Shown: positions 53,584 through 62,015 of the stretch, piece after piece
How the letters are laid out: every line of letters begins with the position of its first letter
How positions within the stretch are numbered: position 1 is the first letter of the stretch
Origin: Pontibacter mangrovi
Lineage (GTDB): Bacteria > Bacteroidota > Bacteroidia > Cytophagales > Hymenobacteraceae
Direction: 5' to 3'
Assembly: GCF_006385705.1 (NCBI RefSeq)
Contig: NZ_VFRQ01000001.1
Location: 124,001 to 188,000 of the forward strand
Length of the DNA stretch: 64,000 nucleotides
The notes under the pieces: generated by a model
Databases searched by the model: none
Told to the model about the DNA's origin: nothing
The model's input: the letters and a program-made list of their open reading frames with translations, nothing else
Translations under genes and position numbers: made by a program

Positions 53584-53621
53584 AAAAAAGAAGGCCCTCT
53601 GGTATGAGGGCCTTCTTTTTT
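53584..53621 (+). terminator. Rho-independent terminator after the M1 peptidase gene
   Basis: A 16-bp stem (53584-53599 / 53606-53621) with GAGGGCC core and terminal A/T runs. Confidence 0.9.
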
Positions 53622-53722
53622 ATACTTGTGCATCAAGGGGAAAGCTCTGTGACCTTCTGACCTGCTTGGTGGAGCCAGGCGAAGGTACAGAGCCTTCCTT
53701 CATACGTATACGTAGGGCAGCG

Positions 53723-54214
53723 TTATCTTTCTGCCTTTATATTGATGGAGCTTTCTGCAATCTTGGTCAGCATTTCGTCTGTTTTCTTTTCTTCTTCCAG
53801 CGTCTTGTGTAGTAGGTTCAGCACGTCGTTCAGGCCTAACTGCTTGGCATAGGTGCAGATAGTGCCGTAGGCGGCTATTTCGTAATGCTCCACGCGCTGG
53901 GCAGAGGCAATCAGGGCGGCATCCATCACGCTGTCCTCGGCCTTTTCGCTCATCATAGACTCAGCCTCTTTAATGATGCCTTCCATGGCCTTGCACTTCT
54001 CACCTTTGGCTTTTTCTCCCAGCATGTCGAACACCTTCTCGAGTCGCTCAATCTGCTTATCGGTAACGTTCAGGTGGTCTTCAAAAGCCTTCTTGAGTTT
54101 GTCAGAAGAGGTGGCTTTCATCATTTTGGGCAAAGCCTTGGTAATCTGGTGCTCTGCGTTATAGATGTCTTTCAATTCGTGGATCATCAGATCCTTTAAG
54201 TTGTTTAGTTTCAT
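53723..54214 (-). CDS. DUF892 / YciF-like ferritin-fold protein
   Basis: A 163-residue four-helix protein of the DUF892 family. Typical segments are MIHELKDIYNAEHQITKALPKM at the N-terminus (quoted as LKDIYNAEHQITKALPKM) and VEHYEIAAYGTICTYAKQLG in the third helix, with Glu and His residues at ferritin-like metal positions. The family is linked to stress responses; the metal chemistry is not settled. It is a single gene. Confidence 0.87.
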   Translation of the reverse strand: MKLNNLKDLMIHELKDIYNAEHQITKALPKMMKATSSDKLKKAFEDHLNVTDKQIERLEKVFDMLGEKAKGEKCKAMEGIIKEAESMMSEKAEDSVMDAALIASAQRVEHYEIAAYGTICTYAKQLGLNDVLNLLHKTLEEEKKTDEMLTKIAESSINIKAER

Positions 54215-54538
54215 AGCTTGGAAAGGTTACGCGTTTCAATAATAGCTGTTTGGCTTATTACTGAACCTACTATACGGCACCATTCCGGCGGGGTTGGGAT
54301 ATATGATTTTTATTTGTAAAACAGCCTGATTTGAGGGTTAGCGATATTTTATAATATAACAAAATTTATATATGGAGATGTGACTAATAAGCGGTGCCCA
54401 TACTCCGCTGATCCCTTAATACGGTTTATGGGCAAATTTGAAACGATTTAGGCTGAAAGCTGTAATCATACTGTAAGTATACCTTTTGTAGGTATAGGAA
54501 GTATATATATTGTAGACGAACACACTGTAGCATCACCC
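54215..54538. other. 324-bp divergent intergenic region
   Basis: AT-rich spacer between the DUF892 gene and cyanophycinase. It must contain both promoters. I see a near-match TACCTTTTG at about 54480-54488 but no convincing operator, RNA gene or repeat. Confidence 0.45.
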
Positions 54539-55441
54539 GTGGATATACCTAAAGGAAAACTTATTGCTGTTGGCGGAAACGAAGACAAAGGCAGCTACCC
54601 CAATCCCAAGTCAAAGAGAAAGTACTACCTCGACTTTTTCGAGTTAGGTATTCTGAAGCGATTCCTGAAGGAAGTTCCGGCCAAGAACCCGCATATAGAA
54701 GTTGTTACCACGGCCTCCATGATTCCGGAGGAAGTTGGGGAGCGCTATACCAGCGCCTTCGGCATTTTGGGCGTGGAGAATGTGCAGTTGATGCATATCC
54801 GCACAGAGGAAGACGCGTTAAATCCAGCGTATATCAAACGCATCAAAGAATGCGACGGGATCATGTTCAGTGGCGGCGACCAATCGCGCATTACCCGAAT
54901 GTTCCTGGAAACCGAGATTCTGGAGATCCTAAAGCGCCGCTACCTGCACGAAGACTTTGTGATTGCCGGCACCAGCGCCGGGGCCATGGCCATGTCGGCG
55001 GAAATGATCAAAGGAGGCAGCGCTACCGAGTCGCTGCTGCGTGGGGCGGTTAAGATGGGGCGCGGACTGGGGCTTCTTGATAATGTGATCATTGACACGC
55101 ACTTTGTAATTCGTGGCCGCTTCGGCAGATTGATGGAAGCCGTGGTGACGCACCCCAAAACCATTGGCATCGGCCTGGGAGAAGACACAGGTGTGCTGAT
55201 AACCGAGGGGCACATGATCGAGACGATCGGCTCTAACCTGGTAGTGATTGCAGACGGGCATGAGGTAAAGTATACCAACATCAAAGAAGTGGAGTCTGGC
55301 CGGCCTGTGGCCATCGACAACATGGTGATGCATGTGCTGGCCAAAGGCAACCTGTATGACATGAACTCGCGCATCTTTTACAGAAGCGAAGAAGACTATA
55401 AACGGGTGCAGCTGCAGGAACTCAACCATGAAATAAAATAA
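54539..55441 (+). CDS. cphB: Cyanophycinase
   Basis: A 300-residue serine peptidase of the S51 family that splits cyanophycin (poly-Asp with Arg side chains) into beta-Asp-Arg dipeptides. The nucleophile elbow is GTSAGAM (Ser146), preceded by FSGGDQSR (110-117). Other family features are GGNEDKG near the N-terminus and FVIRGRFGRL. The start is GTG at 54539. No signal peptide, so it acts on intracellular granules. It precedes a HAD hydrolase gene by 7 bp. An isoaspartyl peptidase able to cleave its product lies 0.6 kb downstream; no cyanophycin synthetase is in the window. Confidence 0.9.
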   Translation: MDIPKGKLIAVGGNEDKGSYPNPKSKRKYYLDFFELGILKRFLKEVPAKNPHIEVVTTASMIPEEVGERYTSAFGILGVENVQLMHIRTEEDALNPAYIKRIKECDGIMFSGGDQSRITRMFLETEILEILKRRYLHEDFVIAGTSAGAMAMSAEMIKGGSATESLLRGAVKMGRGLGLLDNVIIDTHFVIRGRFGRLMEAVVTHPKTIGIGLGEDTGVLITEGHMIETIGSNLVVIADGHEVKYTNIKEVESGRPVAIDNMVMHVLAKGNLYDMNSRIFYRSEEDYKRVQLQELNHEIK

Positions 55442-55448
55442 GTCACCT

Positions 55449-56066
55449 ATGAACATACAAGCCCTCATACTGGACCTTGACAACACGATTTTTCCGGTTC
55501 CGTCTATCGGCGATGAGCTGTTTCAGCCTTTTTTTGAGCTGCTGGAGCAGCGCCAGGACTATGAGGGCGACTTGCAGGAAATCAGAAAGGACGCCATGCG
55601 CATCCCTTACCAGAAAGTGGCGGAGAAGTATAAGTTTAGCGAAGCCCTGAAAGACAAAGGCGATTCCATCCTGCAACAGCTTACCTATAGCAAGCACATC
55701 CCCGCTTTTGAGGATTACGCTGTTTTAAAGCAACTGCCGTTTGCAAAGTTTTTGGTGACCACCGGCTATACCAACATGCAGCAAAGTAAGATTGATTGCC
55801 TGGGTATAGCACCGGACTTCACGGAGCTGCATGTGGTAGACCCGACGAAAACGGATAAAACGAAGAAAGGTGTTTTCCAAAGTATACTGGAGCGCTATAA
55901 GTATAAGCCAACCGAGGTGCTCGTTATCGGCGACGACCCCCACTCTGAGTTAAAGGCCGGCAGGGAGTTGGGCATTCGCACGGTGCTCTATACGAAACAA
56001 AACAACAGCAGCTCGTACGCCTCCTGCACGATTTCCAGTTTTGAGGAGCTAAAGGAGCTACTTTAG
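55449..56066 (+). CDS. HAD-family hydrolase
   Basis: A 205-residue haloacid-dehalogenase-type phosphatase. Motif I is LILDLDNTIFP (Asp nucleophile at residue 9, second Asp at 11), motif II Thr in FLVTTGYT, and motif III/IV VIGDDPHSELKAGRELGI. Substrate unknown. It is co-oriented with cyanophycinase at 7 bp and converges with the isoaspartyl peptidase gene (10-bp gap), so it may serve the same process, though this is not shown. Confidence 0.87.
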   Translation: MNIQALILDLDNTIFPVPSIGDELFQPFFELLEQRQDYEGDLQEIRKDAMRIPYQKVAEKYKFSEALKDKGDSILQQLTYSKHIPAFEDYAVLKQLPFAKFLVTTGYTNMQQSKIDCLGIAPDFTELHVVDPTKTDKTKKGVFQSILERYKYKPTEVLVIGDDPHSELKAGRELGIRTVLYTKQNNSSSYASCTISSFEELKELL

Positions 56067-56076
56067 TAAGTGGTCG

Positions 56077-57009
56077 CTATTTCTTGTAGATGCCAACATA
56101 CGTGTCCTGATCCGCTACTTTGCTGGCGCGGTACATTCCCTCCGAGTTAAAAGGCATGGCTATCTCCCCTGCCGCCGTTACGGCTATCAGGCCACCTTCG
56201 CCGCCGAACTTCACCAGTTTTTTCATGACCACTTCCTCGCAAGCCTGCTGCAACGTACAGCCTTTATACTCCATCAGGCAAGATACATCATAAGCTACCA
56301 CGGCACGCATGAAATACTCCCCGTGGCCGGTGCAGGACACAGCGCAGGTGCGGTTATTGGCATAAGTGCCCGAGCCGATGATAGGAGAATCGCCGATGCG
56401 GCTGTAGCGCTTGTTTGTCATGCCGCCTGTGGAGGTAGCCGCCGCTACGTTGCCCGCTTGGTCCACGGCGACGGCGCCCACCGTGCCAAACTTCTCATCC
56501 TTCTTTTCGGTGTGGTCAAGTATAATGGCCTCCGAATCCCGAACCTCCAGCCACTGCTCATACCGCAGCTTGTCGAAGAAATAGGCTTCCGGCGCAAACT
56601 CCAAACCTTGGTTCCGCGCGAACTCCTCGGCCCCATAACCGCTCAGCAGCACATGCTCAGAATGCTGCATAACAGCTCTCGCTAACTTAATCGGGTTTTT
56701 GATGCTTTTGACGCCTGCCACCGCGCCTGCTTCCAGCGTTTTTCCGTCCATCATGGCGGCATCCATCTCGTGCTTCCCCTCTTTGGTGAAAACAGATCCC
56801 TTGCCGGCGTTGAACAGAGGGCAGTCCTCCAGGTGCCTTACCGCCTCCTCTACAGCCTCCAGCGCTGATCCGCCCTTCTCCAGCACGCTATGCCCGGCCT
56901 CTACCGCCTCCTTTAAGGCTGCAGTATATATTCGTTCCTTTTCTTCTGTGAGAGAGGCTTTTGTAATGGTGCCGGCTCCGCCGTGGATGGCTATGGCTGT
57001 TTTGTGCAT
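56077..57009 (-). CDS. iaaA: Isoaspartyl peptidase / plant-type asparaginase
   Basis: A 310-residue Ntn-hydrolase. The N-terminal IHGGAGTI motif and FNAGKGSVF are characteristic. The precursor should self-cleave before Thr176 in FGTVGAVAVD (E. coli IaaA uses Thr179), making alpha and beta chains. TSTGGMTNKRYSRIGDSPIIG (quoted as GGMTNKRYSRIGDSPIIG) follows. It hydrolyses beta-aspartyl dipeptides and asparagine. Near cyanophycinase it could complete cyanophycin breakdown to Asp and Arg (inference from known pathways). Confidence 0.92.
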   Translation of the reverse strand: MHKTAIAIHGGAGTITKASLTEEKERIYTAALKEAVEAGHSVLEKGGSALEAVEEAVRHLEDCPLFNAGKGSVFTKEGKHEMDAAMMDGKTLEAGAVAGVKSIKNPIKLARAVMQHSEHVLLSGYGAEEFARNQGLEFAPEAYFFDKLRYEQWLEVRDSEAIILDHTEKKDEKFGTVGAVAVDQAGNVAAATSTGGMTNKRYSRIGDSPIIGSGTYANNRTCAVSCTGHGEYFMRAVVAYDVSCLMEYKGCTLQQACEEVVMKKLVKFGGEGGLIAVTAAGEIAMPFNSEGMYRASKVADQDTYVGIYKK

Positions 57010-57142
57010 GTTCTTGTATAATTATAGGTAAGATGGTTCCCTCTACGCCGTTTGGCCTGTGGCTGTTCCCGCCGCAATGTTTTCTTCTGCATTTTTAGCT
57101 ATAAGCAAGAAGCAGCGGGATCTTATTCCGGCAAAAAATAGT

Positions 57143-57150
57143 TATCTTTG
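57143..57150 (+). promoter_or_regulatory. -7 box of the DUF3127 gene
   Basis: TATCTTTG matches TAnnTTTG. The 19-base block CAAAAAATAGTTATCTTTG (57132-57150) is nearly identical to that before the S46 peptidase gene, and both boxes end 35 bp before the ATG. Confidence 0.6.
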
Positions 57151-57184
57151 TCTACAGTAAGAACAACTAAAATAACTATTGATT

Positions 57185-57556
57185 ATGTCTTTTGATATCC
57201 AAGGGAAGCTGTACGAGATGTTTGATGAGCAGCAGATCAGCGATAAGTTCAGAAAGCGCGAGTTTGTGCTGGAGATTCCGGACGGATCGTACACACAGTA
57301 TGTGAAGTTTCAGCTGACGCAGGACAAGTGCAACCTGCTGGACGCTTACAAAAATGGCGACGAAGTGAAGGTGACTTTCAACCTGACAGGCAAGCCATTC
57401 ACCAAGAACGGCCAGACCATGTACTTTACCAACCTGCAAGCCTGGAGAATGGAGCCTGTATCCAACAACTTTGATGGCGGAGCAGGTGCCGGTGCGCCGC
57501 AGCAGGAAGCCCCTTCGTTCTACAGCAGCGATGCCGACAACGACCTTCCTTTTTAA
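57185..57556 (+). CDS. DUF3127 protein (single-strand-binding-like)
   Basis: A 123-residue protein. A DUF3127 OB-fold-like domain covers about 1-95 (FDIQGKLYEMFDEQQISDKFRKREFVLE in part, then FQLTQDKCNLLD and NLTGKPF). A flexible Gly/Ala/Asp-rich tail ends in the acidic-hydrophobic DNDLPF, closely resembling the C-terminal tip of SSB proteins. This suggests a nucleic-acid-related role (inference). The ATG at 57185 is preferred over the TTG at 57179. Confidence 0.85.
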   Translation: MSFDIQGKLYEMFDEQQISDKFRKREFVLEIPDGSYTQYVKFQLTQDKCNLLDAYKNGDEVKVTFNLTGKPFTKNGQTMYFTNLQAWRMEPVSNNFDGGAGAGAPQQEAPSFYSSDADNDLPF

Positions 57557-57586
57557 GGACTTAAGGTTTTAAGTATACTTTTATAG

Positions 57587-57616
57587 AAGCGAGCCCATCA
57601 GGCTCGCTTTTTGTTT
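57587..57616 (+). terminator. Rho-independent terminator after the DUF3127 gene
   Basis: Perfect 9-bp stem AAGCGAGCC (57587-57595) / GGCTCGCTT (57601-57609) with a CATCA loop and a T-rich tail. Confidence 0.88.
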
Positions 57617-57703
57617 ATAAAAAGAAGTATATTCAGCAAGAAGATAAAAGCAAGGGAGAAAGTCCGCTTCGTTTCTTGCATACAACCCACTCCTGCCACA
57701 ACT

Positions 57704-58327
57704 ATGGACGAACTACAGCGCCTGATTTGGGAAGGCGAAAATGATACCGTTGACTTTAAGCAGCGTGTAACCAAGCCCGAAAAAATTTCGCGAACGCTGG
57801 TGTCTTTTGCTAACACCCGCGGCGGCATTATACTTGTCGGCGTGAAGGATAACGGCTACGTTACCGGCATCGACCCGGAAGAGGAAAAGCATACCCTGCA
57901 GCTGGCCGCCGACTTTTACTGCGACCCTCCGGTGCAGCTACAGTATGAGGAGATAGAGCAGGATGGCAAAATGGTGCTGGTCGTGCGGGTGCCGGAAAGC
58001 AGCCATAAACCTCATTTTGCCAAACTAAAGGAAGACGACTGGCGTGGGTTTGTGCGGGTAAAGGATACGAGCGTGCAAACAAGCAAAATGGTAAACAGGG
58101 TGCTGGAGCAACAGCAGGATCATCAGTTTGAGCCGCTGCCCCTTAACCGCCACGAACTGGCCCTGCTGGAGTACCTTAAGTTTCACCCCCGCATTACCCT
58201 AAGTCAGTTCATGAAGATGGCAAACCTGTCAGAGCGGCGGGCCTACCGTATTCTGGTTAAACTGGTGATACACGGGCACTTGCTGCTGCACGACAAGGAA
58301 AAAGAAGACTTTTATACTTTGCTATAA
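57704..58327 (+). CDS. AlbA_2/Schlafen-type DNA-binding protein
   Basis: A 207-residue protein. The N-terminal AlbA_2 domain (about 1-125) shows EGENDTVDFKQRVTKPEKISRTLVSFANTRGG and ILVGVKDNGYVTGID, the usual signature (quoted in parts: NDTVDFKQRV, VSFANTRGGIILVGVKDNG). A C-terminal winged helix (about 145-205) reads LSQFMKMANLSERRAYRILVKLVIHG. Probably a regulator. The start at 57704 is chosen because the codons from 57611 begin inside the preceding terminator. Confidence 0.83.
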   Translation: MDELQRLIWEGENDTVDFKQRVTKPEKISRTLVSFANTRGGIILVGVKDNGYVTGIDPEEEKHTLQLAADFYCDPPVQLQYEEIEQDGKMVLVVRVPESSHKPHFAKLKEDDWRGFVRVKDTSVQTSKMVNRVLEQQQDHQFEPLPLNRHELALLEYLKFHPRITLSQFMKMANLSERRAYRILVKLVIHGHLLLHDKEKEDFYTLL

Positions 58328-58404
58328 TGTTTTAGTGTATCCGGTGGGCGAGCATGAAGGCTGAACTCTGTTGGCAGATAGCATTTGATTAAGCTTTTGT
58401 ACTT

Positions 58405-58911
58405 CTACCTGTTTTCAAAACCATAGTCTTCCATAGTCCATCCAATCATTACTTCTTGTACCCAACCTATGAAATTTTCATTACAAGTCTCCACTTCTTC
58501 TTTGTTGGAGTAGTTGTAGTCATAGTCATGTTGCCAGAAAACCACTGGACATGAATCGTCTTTTATTCTGGATAAATCAAGGCAATAATAATTTCCTCTT
58601 CCATCAGGAGAGAAAGGTAGAAATTCTTTAGGCATTGGGTTTTCTATTCCATTTTGTTCAAAAGAATACACTTTATCGAGAGACTCTTCTCTGAATTCTC
58701 TTCCAATTCCAAATATTTCCGTTCCTGCTAAAGAAATATAGTTATGTTTAGTTAGAATGTAGCTGAAGTCAAAGGGTAACTGAAAGCCTATTTGATGCTC
58801 GAATTCACTCAATCTGTTGTCTAGAATTGGTTCTCCTAAGTTCAGCAAGTCATCGGAGAACTGGTGAAGACTCTCCAACACTTTTTCACATTGTAGTTCT
58901 ATACTATTCAT
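58405..58911 (-). CDS. SMI1/KNR4 (SUKH) family protein
   Basis: A 168-residue protein with a SUKH-fold pattern: FEHQIGFQLPFDFSYILTKHN, then LAGTEIFGIGREF, LPFSPDGRGNYYCLDLS and VVFWQHDYD. SUKH proteins are often immunity proteins to polymorphic toxins; no toxin gene is nearby. DNA is markedly AT-rich compared with both neighbours, suggesting recent insertion between the AlbA_2 and MORN-type genes. The start at 58911 gives MNSIELQ; the open frame upstream overlaps the next gene's end and is not used. Confidence 0.75.
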   Translation of the reverse strand: MNSIELQCEKVLESLHQFSDDLLNLGEPILDNRLSEFEHQIGFQLPFDFSYILTKHNYISLAGTEIFGIGREFREESLDKVYSFEQNGIENPMPKEFLPFSPDGRGNYYCLDLSRIKDDSCPVVFWQHDYDYNYSNKEEVETCNENFIGWVQEVMIGWTMEDYGFENR

Positions 58912-58967
58912 ATTGGAGTAATTCCGCAAACTTTCTGATAATCCTACTTGCCAGCGCTTCGGAAAAA

Positions 58968-59447
58968 TTATTTTTTGGTTGTGCCCACCAAGTTGCCGCT
59001 CTTGTAGGTTTCGGTGTGCGAGTAGTTGCCTAGCGTGTCGTACACCTGCCAATCGCCAAACCAGTAGTAGTGGTCTTTAAACGTACTGCGAAGTATGCGT
59101 GCCGTTCCTTTGCGCGCCAGGCTGCCGTTTTCATGGTATTTCGTTACCTGAATGTTATTGTCGCGGCGGCTATACTTCTCTACCATGTAGCGGGTGCCGT
59201 CGGGGTAATAATATTTCCATTTGCCCACCTCTACTCCATGCCTGAACCGCCCGTTCCGGATCATAACTTCAGTCTCGCCAAAGTATACTTTCCAGCGGCC
59301 ATGCCGTTCCCCGTTCTTATCAAAGCGGTTGATCCGAAAGAACAGGAACCCCCGCTTCTCAGGCTTCTCAATTTTCTGCTGACTAAACCCAAGAAGCGGC
59401 AACAGCAACAACAGCAGGAGATAAAGTATGTTTTTGTTCTGCAACAT
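58968..59447 (-). CDS. Secreted MORN-repeat-like (YwqK-type) protein
   Basis: A 159-residue protein with a strong signal peptide (poly-Leu core, cleavage near GFSQ) and several MORN_2-type repeats with the pattern NGxxxGxWxxY: FDKNGERHGRWKVYFG, GVEVGKWKYYYPDGTR, YHENGSLARKG and YWFGDWQVYDTLGNY. Annotations of YwqK-family 'antitoxin' exist for such proteins, but the secretion signal argues for an envelope role. Codon use is normal for the window, unlike the SMI1 gene 57 bp downstream. Confidence 0.75.
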   Translation of the reverse strand: MLQNKNILYLLLLLLLPLLGFSQQKIEKPEKRGFLFFRINRFDKNGERHGRWKVYFGETEVMIRNGRFRHGVEVGKWKYYYPDGTRYMVEKYSRRDNNIQVTKYHENGSLARKGTARILRSTFKDHYYWFGDWQVYDTLGNYSHTETYKSGNLVGTTKK

Positions 59448-59730
59448 AGCTGTAAGTGTATGTTATAGGTTGAACCACAAAGGCAAAGCTAAACTTTTTT
59501 ACGTATAACTAAAAATTTAGTTAATAATATTAATAAAGCTTAATGTGTTAATTATCAATTATATATAGTATAATTTTAATGGTAATAAACTTTAAGTATA
59601 CTGTACCACCTGTTTTAGCCGGCTTATGGTTCAGCCGCAGCGGCTGCTTGTTGCGTACACTATATAAAGGCGCCGTAATTTTAGGTGCCCGCTCTTTCTA
59701 CATTAAGGTTTCACCCTAACCCTAACGTGT

Positions 59731-61146
59731 ATGCCGAAAGCTTCCCCTGAAACCAAGCCAGCCGCAAAAAGCGCCAAGACCACCAGAGGCGCTGCCGCCA
59801 ACAAAAAAGCATCCTCCAAAGCCAGCCTTGCCCCAAAGATTTTTGTGCTGGACACCTCCGTTATACTTTATGACCACAGCTCTGTGCTTAATTTCCAGGA
59901 GCACGACGTGGCTATCCCTATCACGGTGCTGGAGGAGCTCGATAACTTCAAGAAAGGCAACGACATTAAGAATTTTGAAGCCCGCGAGTTTATCCGCTTT
60001 ATCGATAAGCTGTCGTCGGAGCACCGCCTGCAGGACTGGATTCCGCTGAACGGCAAGAACAAGGGCAGCTTTAAGGTGCTCATGAACAACACCTTGAATG
60101 GAGTTGACGCTGTCAGTATTTTCGGCGATAAAAATGATCATCACATCCTGAATTCTGCTATCAGGCTGCAGCAGGAAAAGCCAGACCAGAAGGTGGTGCT
60201 GGTGACCAAGGATATTAATTTGCGCCTGAAAGCCCGCGCGCTCAACCTGATATCTGAGGATTACGAGACGGGCAAAATACAGGATGTGGCAGATCTTTAC
60301 ACAGGTTGCGACACCTTGGATGACGTGCCTGCCCAAACTGTAAACGAGTTGTACGAGCAAGGCGCCACAGACCCTGACAAGGTGCTGAAAGTCTCCCCGC
60401 CCGACAACCATTTCTTTGTGCTGAAGAGCTTTAAAAACTCCGCGCTGGCCTTTTACAACAATGCCGACAAGCGGCTGGAGCGGGTGGACAGGCTCACGGC
60501 CTACGGCATCAAACCCCGAAACGCAGAACAAGCCTTTGCGCTGCACGCCCTCCTGAACCCGGACATTAAGCTGGTGAGCATACAGGGCGTGGCCGGGACG
60601 GGGAAAACGCTGCTGGCCCTGGCAAGTGCCCTGGAGCAGCGCAAAGACTATAAGCAGATCTACCTGGCGCGCCCCGTGGTACCGCTCAGCAACAAGGATA
60701 TCGGCTACTTGCCCGGCGACATCAAGTCGAAACTGAACCCATACATGGAGCCGCTCTGGGACAACCTGAAGTACATACAGAACCAGTACTCTGAAACAAG
60801 CAAAGAGTACCAGCGGCTGCGTGAAATGGTGGAACTGGAAAAACTGCTTATTACGCCTTTGGCTTACATCAGGGGGCGCAGTTTGTCCAACATCATTTTT
60901 ATAGTAGACGAGGCCCAGAACCTGACGCCGCATGAAGTCAAGACCATCATCTCCAGGGCTGGCGAGAACACGAAGATCGTTTTTACCGGGGACATCTACC
61001 AAATAGACACGCCGTACCTGGACTCGCAGAGCAACGGCCTCTCCTACCTCATCGACCGTGCCCGCAACCACCCGCTGTACGCGCACATTACCCTGTTGAA
61101 AGGTGAGCGGTCGGAGCTGGCAAACCTGGCCAATGAGCTGTTGTAG
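59731..61146 (+). CDS. phoH: PhoH2-type protein: PIN nuclease fused to PhoH ATPase
   Basis: A 471-residue protein. A basic Ala/Lys/Ser-rich N-terminal tail (1-35) precedes a PIN domain (about 36-180) with acidic residues in FVLDTSVILYD (Asp41) and VLEELDNFK, and near GDKNDHHIL. The PhoH domain (about 245-471) has Walker A GVAGTGKT (286-293), Walker B IIFIVDEAQNL and FTGDIYQID. PhoH2 proteins are sequence-dependent RNA helicases/RNases. Length and order are normal. Upstream lies an AT-rich 283-bp gap. Confidence 0.92.
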   Translation: MPKASPETKPAAKSAKTTRGAAANKKASSKASLAPKIFVLDTSVILYDHSSVLNFQEHDVAIPITVLEELDNFKKGNDIKNFEAREFIRFIDKLSSEHRLQDWIPLNGKNKGSFKVLMNNTLNGVDAVSIFGDKNDHHILNSAIRLQQEKPDQKVVLVTKDINLRLKARALNLISEDYETGKIQDVADLYTGCDTLDDVPAQTVNELYEQGATDPDKVLKVSPPDNHFFVLKSFKNSALAFYNNADKRLERVDRLTAYGIKPRNAEQAFALHALLNPDIKLVSIQGVAGTGKTLLALASALEQRKDYKQIYLARPVVPLSNKDIGYLPGDIKSKLNPYMEPLWDNLKYIQNQYSETSKEYQRLREMVELEKLLITPLAYIRGRSLSNIIFIVDEAQNLTPHEVKTIISRAGENTKIVFTGDIYQIDTPYLDSQSNGLSYLIDRARNHPLYAHITLLKGERSELANLANELL

Positions 61147-61379
61147 TTAGAGTTAGTGCGATTAAATAGTATAAAGATTGTAAAGGTGGCGCCAAAATAG
61201 AACTGAGCGCATGCCCTACTTTAGCTGAAAGATACTGTATAGATTCTTACTATTTTGGATGGGTGGAGCAAGCGCAAAAGTCAGCTGATTTTATACTCCC
61301 CTCACCAGATTTTATGGAGGCAGCTTTTAACTGACGATACACGTACAGGATATTAACTGACAAAAATATAGAAAGCGAT

Positions 61380-61826
61380 ATGCTACAAGAATGGATACAA
61401 AAAGGGTATAGATATTCCCAGAATCCTCTCTTTAGGAGGTTTACCGGTAAAGCTGGAGCTTTGCTAGCCAAACCTATGAAACTTGGTCTACTTTTAACAA
61501 CTGCTTATGGCAAACTGGTAGATTTAAATGACAAAGAATCCGGATTTCAGCAGCTGAAAAACATCATGGCCACCTTTATCCGCCTGGTGCGGTCCTACAT
61601 CCGTGGCGATTACCGGGACGTTTCCCGTAAGTCCCTGCTGATTGGGGTGGGCGTGCTGTTGTACCTGGTGACGCCGCTGGATATAATCCCGGACTTTATA
61701 CCTGTGGTTGGCCTGATGGATGACATCAGCCTGATGGCCTGGTTTGTGGATGCCTTCAGCAAAGAGATAAACAAGTACCGCGAGTGGGAAGCCCATGTAA
61801 GTTACGAGAACATCGGGCGCTTCTAA
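61380..61826 (+). CDS. YkvA-family (DUF1232) membrane protein
   Basis: A 148-residue protein with the DUF1232 signature LVTPLDIIPDFIPVVGLMDD (about 99-118) within two short hydrophobic segments and an N-terminal helical region. Function unknown; the family is common as single genes. Terminator-like hairpin follows at 61861-61897. Confidence 0.88.
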   Translation: MLQEWIQKGYRYSQNPLFRRFTGKAGALLAKPMKLGLLLTTAYGKLVDLNDKESGFQQLKNIMATFIRLVRSYIRGDYRDVSRKSLLIGVGVLLYLVTPLDIIPDFIPVVGLMDDISLMAWFVDAFSKEINKYREWEAHVSYENIGRF

Positions 61827-61860
61827 AGCGAACGGACTTCAGGAAACCATCATACCTGCG

Positions 61861-61897
61861 AAAGCACTCTTGTAAACCCCGGGGTGCTTTTGCTTTT
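61861..61897 (+). terminator. Terminator after the YkvA-family gene
   Basis: AAAGCAC (61861-61867) pairs with GTGCTTT (61884-61890), with an inner CCCCGGGG palindrome, followed by TGCTTTTT. Confidence 0.65.
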
Positions 61898-61973
61898 TAT
61901 TCTATACTTCTTTTTGAGCGGGTTCTGATTTTGGGGAATGTACCGCCACTGCTCATCAGAGCCAAAAAATAGC

Positions 61974-61981
61974 TATCTTTA
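61974..61981 (+). promoter_or_regulatory. -7 box of the S46 peptidase gene
   Basis: TATCTTTA, one base from TAnnTTTG, in the block CAAAAAATAGCTATCTTTA (61963-61981). It ends 35 bp before the ATG, exactly as at the DUF3127 gene. Confidence 0.6.
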
Positions 61982-62015
61982 GAACTCAAATTATCTACCA
62001 AAATAAAATTCACCC

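Noticed and set aside
57611..57703. 31-residue N-terminal extension of the AlbA_2 protein
   Set aside because: It starts in the tail of the preceding terminator; the domain begins at MDELQRL (57704).
59722..61086. 454-codon open frame on the minus strand opposite phoH
   Set aside because: It mirrors the PhoH2 gene almost completely, has no recognisable domain, and PhoH2 motifs are intact on the plus strand. Long antisense frames are expected from codon bias.
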